A stretch of DNA of 48,470 nucleotides from NCBI RefSeq assembly GCF_002982015.1, contig NZ_PVLV01000074.1, positions 1-48,470 on the forward strand. Reading direction: 5' to 3'. The notes below the pieces were generated by a model. The model worked only from the letters and a program-made list of their open reading frames with translations. It did no database searches and was not told where the DNA came from. The translations under genes were made by a program, and so were the position numbers. Numbering within the stretch: position 1 is the stretch's first letter; every line of letters starts with the position of its first letter. Shown here piece by piece: positions 44,724 to 48,470 of this stretch. The DNA comes from Streptomyces solincola (lineage in GTDB: Bacteria; Actinomycetota; Actinomycetes; Streptomycetales; Streptomycetaceae).

Positions 44724-45584
44724 ATGCCGGAGTGGACGGTCAGCGAGCCCGTGCGGCTCAGCTTCGACGATCCCGTCACCGCACTGCGCGTGCGGGTGGT
44801 GGACGGCGCCGTGCACGTGGTCGGCGCGGAGGAGGGACCGGCGCGGCTGGAGGTGTCGGCGGTCGGCGGGCCGCCGCTGGAGGTCACCCTGGCGGACGGG
44901 GTGCTCACCGTGGCGTACCCGGACCTGCACTGGCAGGGGCTGCTGTCCTGGCTGGGCGGCAAGGAGCCGCGCAGCGCCGTGGTCTCGCTGGTGGTCCCGG
45001 CGGGCGCGGACGTCTCGGTCGGGTACGTGGGCGCGGAGGCGGTGGTCTCGGGCGTCCGGGGCCCGGTGACGGTCCGCGGGGTGCAGGGCTCGGCGACGCT
45101 GACCGGGGTCTCCGGCGAGGTGCGGGCCGAGACGGTGGCCGGGGACGTGGAGGCGCAGGCGGTCACCGGCGACCTGCGCTTCCGCTCGGTGTCCGGCGGG
45201 CTGACGGTGGTCGAGGGCGCCGGTCCCTCCGTGCGGGCGGAGTCGGTCAGCGGGCATGTGGTGCTCGATCTGGACCCGGCGGCCTGGGCCGCCGAGACGC
45301 CCGGGGACGTACGGCTGAACACCGTCTCCGGGGAGGTCGCCGTCCGGCTGCCGTCCCCGGCCGACGCGCAGGTCGAGGCGAGCACGGCGGGCGGCAGCGT
45401 CGCCAACGCGTTCGAGGACCTGCGGGTGGACGGCCAGTGGGGGATGAAGCGGATCACCGGCCGGCTGGGCGCGGGCCGGGGCGTGCTGAGGGCGACCACG
45501 GTGTCCGGCTCGCTCGCGCTGCTGCGCCGCCCGGAGGACCCGGAAACCGCCCCCGACTCCTCCTTCGAAGGGAAGGTGCTCTAG
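44724..45584 (+). CDS. DUF4097-family beta-helix-like protein
   Basis: The 286-residue protein is made of short repeated beta-strand words (VSGEVRAETVAGDVEAQAV, VSGGLTVVEG, VSGHVVLDL, VSGEVAVRL), the pattern of DUF4097 (putative adhesin) beta-solenoids. No signal peptide is seen, so it is probably cytoplasmic in spite of the family name. GAGGAGG 4 bases before ATG 44724 sets the start. Two bases separate its stop from the PadR start, so the two are one operon, an arrangement common in Streptomyces with unknown role. Confidence 0.88.
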   Translation: MPEWTVSEPVRLSFDDPVTALRVRVVDGAVHVVGAEEGPARLEVSAVGGPPLEVTLADGVLTVAYPDLHWQGLLSWLGGKEPRSAVVSLVVPAGADVSVGYVGAEAVVSGVRGPVTVRGVQGSATLTGVSGEVRAETVAGDVEAQAVTGDLRFRSVSGGLTVVEGAGPSVRAESVSGHVVLDLDPAAWAAETPGDVRLNTVSGEVAVRLPSPADAQVEASTAGGSVANAFEDLRVDGQWGMKRITGRLGAGRGVLRATTVSGSLALLRRPEDPETAPDSSFEGKVL

Positions 45585-45586
45585 AG

Positions 45587-46516
45587 ATGCCCCCCGTCTT
45601 CGCGCACGGCCGGCTGCGGCTGTATCTGCTGAAGCTGCTGGACGAGGCCCCGCGCCACGGATACGAGGTGATCCGGCTCCTGGAGGAGCGCTTCGAGGGG
45701 CTGTACGCGCCCTCGGCGGGCACGGTCTACCCGCGCCTGGCCAAGCTGGAGGCCGAGGGGCTGGTCCGGCACACCATCGAGGACGGCGGCCGCAAGGTGT
45801 ACGCCATCACCGACGCGGGCCGCGCCGAACTGGCCGACCGGGGCGGCGAGCTGGCCGACCTGGAGGTGGAGATCCGGGACTCGGTGGCCGCGCTGGCCGC
45901 GGAGATCCGGGAGGACGTGCAGGGCGCGGCCGGTTCGCTGCGCCGCGAGATGCGGGCGGCGGCCGGGGAGAGCCGGCACGACGAGGGCGACCCCTGGACG
46001 GCGGCGAAGGAGGAGCTGCGCCGGGCCCGGCAGGAGTGGCGGGAGCAGACCAGGCGGGCCAAGGACGAGTCCAGGCGGGCCCGGGAGGACGCCCGCGACG
46101 CCCGCCGGCAGGCCGAGGAGGCCCAGGAGCGGGCGCGCCGGGAGATGCAGCGGATGGCGCAGCAGGTGCAGGACCACCTGTCGGGGCGCGCGGGGCAGTG
46201 GCCCGGCGGGGTCCGGGACGGGCTGTCCGACCTGGCCGGCCGCCTCGGCGACCTCCTCGGCGGTACGCCGACGCCGCCCGACCCTCCGCACGCCGGGCCC
46301 GGCCCGGATCCGGCCCCGGACTGGGGCCGGGTGGATCCGGCCGAGGACCCGGCCCGTGCGCTGGAGAAGCTGCTGGACAAGCTGCGCGACGACGTCCGCG
46401 ACGCCGCCCGCGACCACGGCGTCACCCCCGCCCAGCTGACCGGGGCCCGCGCCGAGTTGGCCGCGGCGGCGGCCCGGATCGACGCGTTGCTGCGGGGGCC
46501 GGGGGGCGTCGCCTAG
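45587..46516 (+). CDS. PadR-family regulator with long coiled-coil extension
   Basis: The 309-residue protein has an N-terminal PadR winged helix (about residues 8-85: LLKLLDEAPRHGYEVIRLLEERF and AGTVYPRLAKLEAEGLV). Instead of the usual ~90-residue dimerisation part it continues into a long Arg/Glu/Ala-rich coiled coil (about 135-200), a Pro/Gly linker and a final helical segment (about 250-305). It probably represses the operon promoter upstream. GGAAGG precedes the ATG, and its stop overlaps the convergent PIN gene by four bases (CTAG). Confidence 0.9.
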   Translation: MPPVFAHGRLRLYLLKLLDEAPRHGYEVIRLLEERFEGLYAPSAGTVYPRLAKLEAEGLVRHTIEDGGRKVYAITDAGRAELADRGGELADLEVEIRDSVAALAAEIREDVQGAAGSLRREMRAAAGESRHDEGDPWTAAKEELRRARQEWREQTRRAKDESRRAREDARDARRQAEEAQERARREMQRMAQQVQDHLSGRAGQWPGGVRDGLSDLAGRLGDLLGGTPTPPDPPHAGPGPDPAPDWGRVDPAEDPARALEKLLDKLRDDVRDAARDHGVTPAQLTGARAELAAAAARIDALLRGPGGVA

Positions 46517-46947
46517 AGGTCGTCGGGCAGGAGCCGGAAGCGCGGGTGGCGGTCGAGCGGGCGCACGGCTCGGAAGTCCCGCACGTCGCGGGTCAGGACG
46601 GCGTCGGTGCCGTAGTGGGCGGCCAGGCAGACGTTCACCGCGTCGACCAGATCGAGGTCGAGGTCCCGGTAGCGCGCCCGCACGTCCAAGGCGGCGTCGA
46701 GGAGTTCCCCGGTGGTCTCGGCCAGGACAAGCCGCAGGGAACGGGTGCGCTGCGACAGCTTCCGCAGGATGGCGTCGGCCGCGGCGCGCCCCGCCCTGGC
46801 GGTGGCGACATGATGGATCTCGGTGAGAGCGAGCGGGCTGGCCACCAGCAGAGCCGCCTGGTCGGCCGCCTTCCGGGCCGGCACGCACGCGGGATCGCGC
46901 GAGTTGAAGAGGGCTAGCAGCCCTGAGGTGTCGGCGACGACGATCAC
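46513..46947 (-). CDS. PIN-domain ribonuclease (VapC-like toxin)
   Basis: The 144-residue protein has the PIN acidic residues in order: Asp near residue 6 (VVADTSGLLALF), Glu near 46 (LALTEIHHV), Asp near 100 (DLDLVDAVNVCLA) and Asp near 119 (VLTRDVRDF). VapC toxins cut RNAs and are held in check by a co-encoded antitoxin. The GTG at 46947 overlaps the stop of an upstream frame (GTGA), as in TA operons, but that frame has no usable start (see next entry). The 3' end overlaps padR by four bases. Confidence 0.85.
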   Translation of the reverse strand: MIVVADTSGLLALFNSRDPACVPARKAADQAALLVASPLALTEIHHVATARAGRAAADAILRKLSQRTRSLRLVLAETTGELLDAALDVRARYRDLDLDLVDAVNVCLAAHYGTDAVLTRDVRDFRAVRPLDRHPRFRLLPDDL

Positions 46948-47116
46948 CGCGCGTCCGCCTCGGGGCCGCCGTCCTCCACGGCACGGGCGACGATGCGCCT
47001 GATGCCGTCGCCGGTGATCGGGTCGCCCAGGTCGAAGACGTCGCCCTCCTCGAGGAAGGGCTCGTCCCAGACGCGGGTGGCCAGGGCATGTCGTGTACCA
47101 CCCGGGTAGGAGGCCC
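46944..47116 (-). pseudogene. possible remnant of the PIN-toxin antitoxin gene
   Basis: The frame that overlaps the PIN gene start reads ...LATRVWDEPFLEEGDVFDLGDPITGDG... then ends EDGGPEADAR, an acidic, antitoxin-like tail. Codon use is that of a real gene from about 47095 down, but no ATG, GTG or TTG start lies between that point and the preceding glycosidase stop, and further upstream the frame is only a shadow of the glycosidase. It may therefore have lost its 5' end where the glycosidase gene joins. An unusual CTG start is the alternative. Confidence 0.4.
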
Positions 47117-48470
47117 TCAGGCCACCGCGGCGGTCCAGGTGATCGCGACCCGGGCCCCCGGGGCCGCGGAGATCCGGACCCGGGCCGACGCCCCCGGTGC
47201 GACCACCGTCGTCCGGGGCCGGGCGCGGCCCGCCGCCGAGAGCCGCCAGCCGGTGGGGCTCGGCGGGAGGGAGACCACGGTGGCGCCGGCGGTGGCCTCG
47301 TAGCGGACGCCGTCCGGACCGGCGGAGACGTGCCGTCCGGCCACCGCCTCCGCGTACGGCGCGGCCGTCCGCTCCTTGTTGGCGCGCCAGCGGCCCTGGG
47401 CGTCCAGCGCGCAGTAGCCGCCGCCGTAGCACCAGACATAGCCGGCCCAGCCGGAGCCGTAGCGGTTCAGGGAGGCGAGCGCGTCGCGGTAGAAGCGGCC
47501 CATGTTCGGCAAGGAGTTGTTGAGGGGGCCCCACTCCCCGACGACCACCGGGACCCGGTGGCGGCGCGGGTAGACGGTCACGGCGGCCTCGTACGCCTCG
47601 ATCCAGCCCGCCGCCGGGTCGTAGTCCGCGCCCGCCTCCATCGCGGTGTTGTAGAAGTGCGGGGCGTAGACGACCTTGGCGTCCCCGATCCGGCCGAGGC
47701 CGGTGGACACCCCCTCCCCCACGATCGGCGTCGGCTCGACGAACAGCCAGGTGTCCTCGTCCACCGAGCGGATCGCCCGCGCCAGCCGGTTGTACATCGG
47801 GGTGAGCTGGTCGCGCTCGATGCGGCGGGCCGCGTCCGGCAGCGGCTCGCCGGGGCGCAGCTCGCCCATCGGCTCGTTGACGAGGTCGTAGCCGAGGACC
47901 GCCGGGTGGTCGCCGAACCGGTCGGCCAGCACCCGCCACATGGCCGCCTGGGCGCGGCGCAGGTCGGGGTCCTCGTAGAGGTGGGTGAACGCCCGCTGCA
48001 CGGCGGGCTCGAAGTACTGGAGAACCAGTCCTCGGGGCGCGGGGTGAAGGGGAGCCCGTCGGTGCGGGTCGCCCAGGCGGGGATGCCCCGGTGGCCGAAC
48101 GCCGGGCCGAAGACGTCCTGGTGGGCGTCGATCACCACCCGGACGCGGTGGCGGTGCGCCCAGCCGAGGACGCGGTCGATCCTGCGGAGGTACTCCTGGC
48201 TGTAGTGGCCTCGGCGGGGCTCCAGGTCGTCCCAGAAGACCAGCAGCCGGGCGAAGTCGAAGCCCCGGGCGCGCAGGTCGCGGAAGTGGCGCTCGGTGAC
48301 GGCGGCGAGCGCGCTCTCTCCCCGGCCCGCCTTGTCCTCGACGTTCCAGCCGCGCAGGGTGAGCACCCGGCCGTGCTCGTCGGTGAGCGGGGGGATGCCG
48401 GCGGACGGCGACGGCGACGGCGACGGTGAGGCCGGGTGCCGGGGCGGGGGCCCGGCACCCAGCCTCACCG
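47117..48470 (-). pseudogene. GH5-type glycosidase (endoglycoceramidase-like), frameshifted and cut by the window edge
   Basis: The protein is split over two frames: residues GIPPLTDEHGRVLTLRGWN to TPRPEDWF read from the window end to about 48023, and EPAVQRAFTHLYEDPD onward in another frame down to 47117. Adding one base at 48019-48023 (minus strand GGTTCTCC, expected TTCCTCC) joins them perfectly. It has the GH5 acid/base Glu in DLVNEPMGE (codon 47873-47875) and nucleophile Glu in VVGEWGPLNN (47534-47536), followed by a beta-sandwich tail. AHQDVFG and WAT motifs suggest the endoglycoceramidase-type group. The start and a signal peptide probably lie beyond 48470; the Pro/Ser repeat near the edge is a linker. 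The frameshift could be a sequencing error. Confidence 0.78.

Noticed and set aside
45581..47101. Alternative antitoxin starting at an ATG near 47085 (MPWPPASG...)
   Set aside because: It is a Ser/Arg/Pro-rich frame with the wrong codon pattern that runs on through the PIN and padR genes.

Overview
The window has the marks of a Streptomyces chromosome: very high G+C, GTG and TTG starts, many TGA/ATG overlaps, and Streptomyces-typical families (conservon, DUF397/WhiJ-like pair, DUF6104, DUF6191, a fused E1/E2 2-oxoglutarate dehydrogenase, and lon under an HspR-type operator). From memory and unchecked, the order kgd - sensor kinase/regulator - spermidine-synthase-like - lon - M4 peptidase - conservon - FtsW/PBP resembles the S. 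coelicolor SCO5281-SCO5302 region, in the opposite orientation. No rRNA, tRNA, insertion sequence or CRISPR array was seen.

Layout. (1) 129-3022: a SEDS (FtsW/RodA) protein coupled to a class B penicillin-binding protein. (2) 3046-7541: a proline/glycine-repeat membrane protein, an AurF-type diiron oxygenase followed by a TetR regulator, a small hypothetical protein and a secreted NlpC/P60 hydrolase. (3) 7551-13346 (minus): a complete conservon (cvnA-B-C-D, all overlapping) with a StyA-type flavoprotein monooxygenase directly downstream. (4) 13696-19487: PP2C-like phosphatase, MarR regulator, Rid-family protein without the usual arginine, a secreted M4 metallopeptidase with a long C-terminal extension, and a divergent TrmB/LuxR two-HTH regulator. 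(5) 19500-26569: Lon protease with a HAIR operator, GNAT acetyltransferase, degenerate rhomboid, spermidine-synthase-like protein, and an OmpR-type two-component pair. (6) 26904-30809: kgd, ending in a 20-bp-arm terminator. (7) 30885-32578: a WhiJ-like/DUF397/anti-sigma-like ATPase cluster. (8) 32562-44112: a polymorphic toxin locus: a 2344-residue RHS protein with a Hint domain and a C-terminal deaminase-fold toxin, an Imm10-like immunity gene overlapping its stop, a second immunity-like gene (Tdi1/DUF1851 type), and a divergent secreted DNRLRE/FG-GAP protein. (9) 44197-48470: two small conserved proteins, a DUF4097-padR operon with an inverted-repeat operator, a PIN-domain toxin whose antitoxin frame lacks a start, and a GH5 glycosidase broken by an apparent one-base deletion and cut by the window edge.

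The two most interesting systems are the RHS-Hint-deaminase toxin with its immunity genes and the conservon whose possible effector is a StyA-like monooxygenase with no reductase in sight. A pattern running through the window is that eight clear genes, and several weaker ones, lack a Shine-Dalgarno sequence and start 6-7 bases after a -10-like hexamer, which suggests leaderless transcripts. All statements are from reading the sequence; no database search was run.
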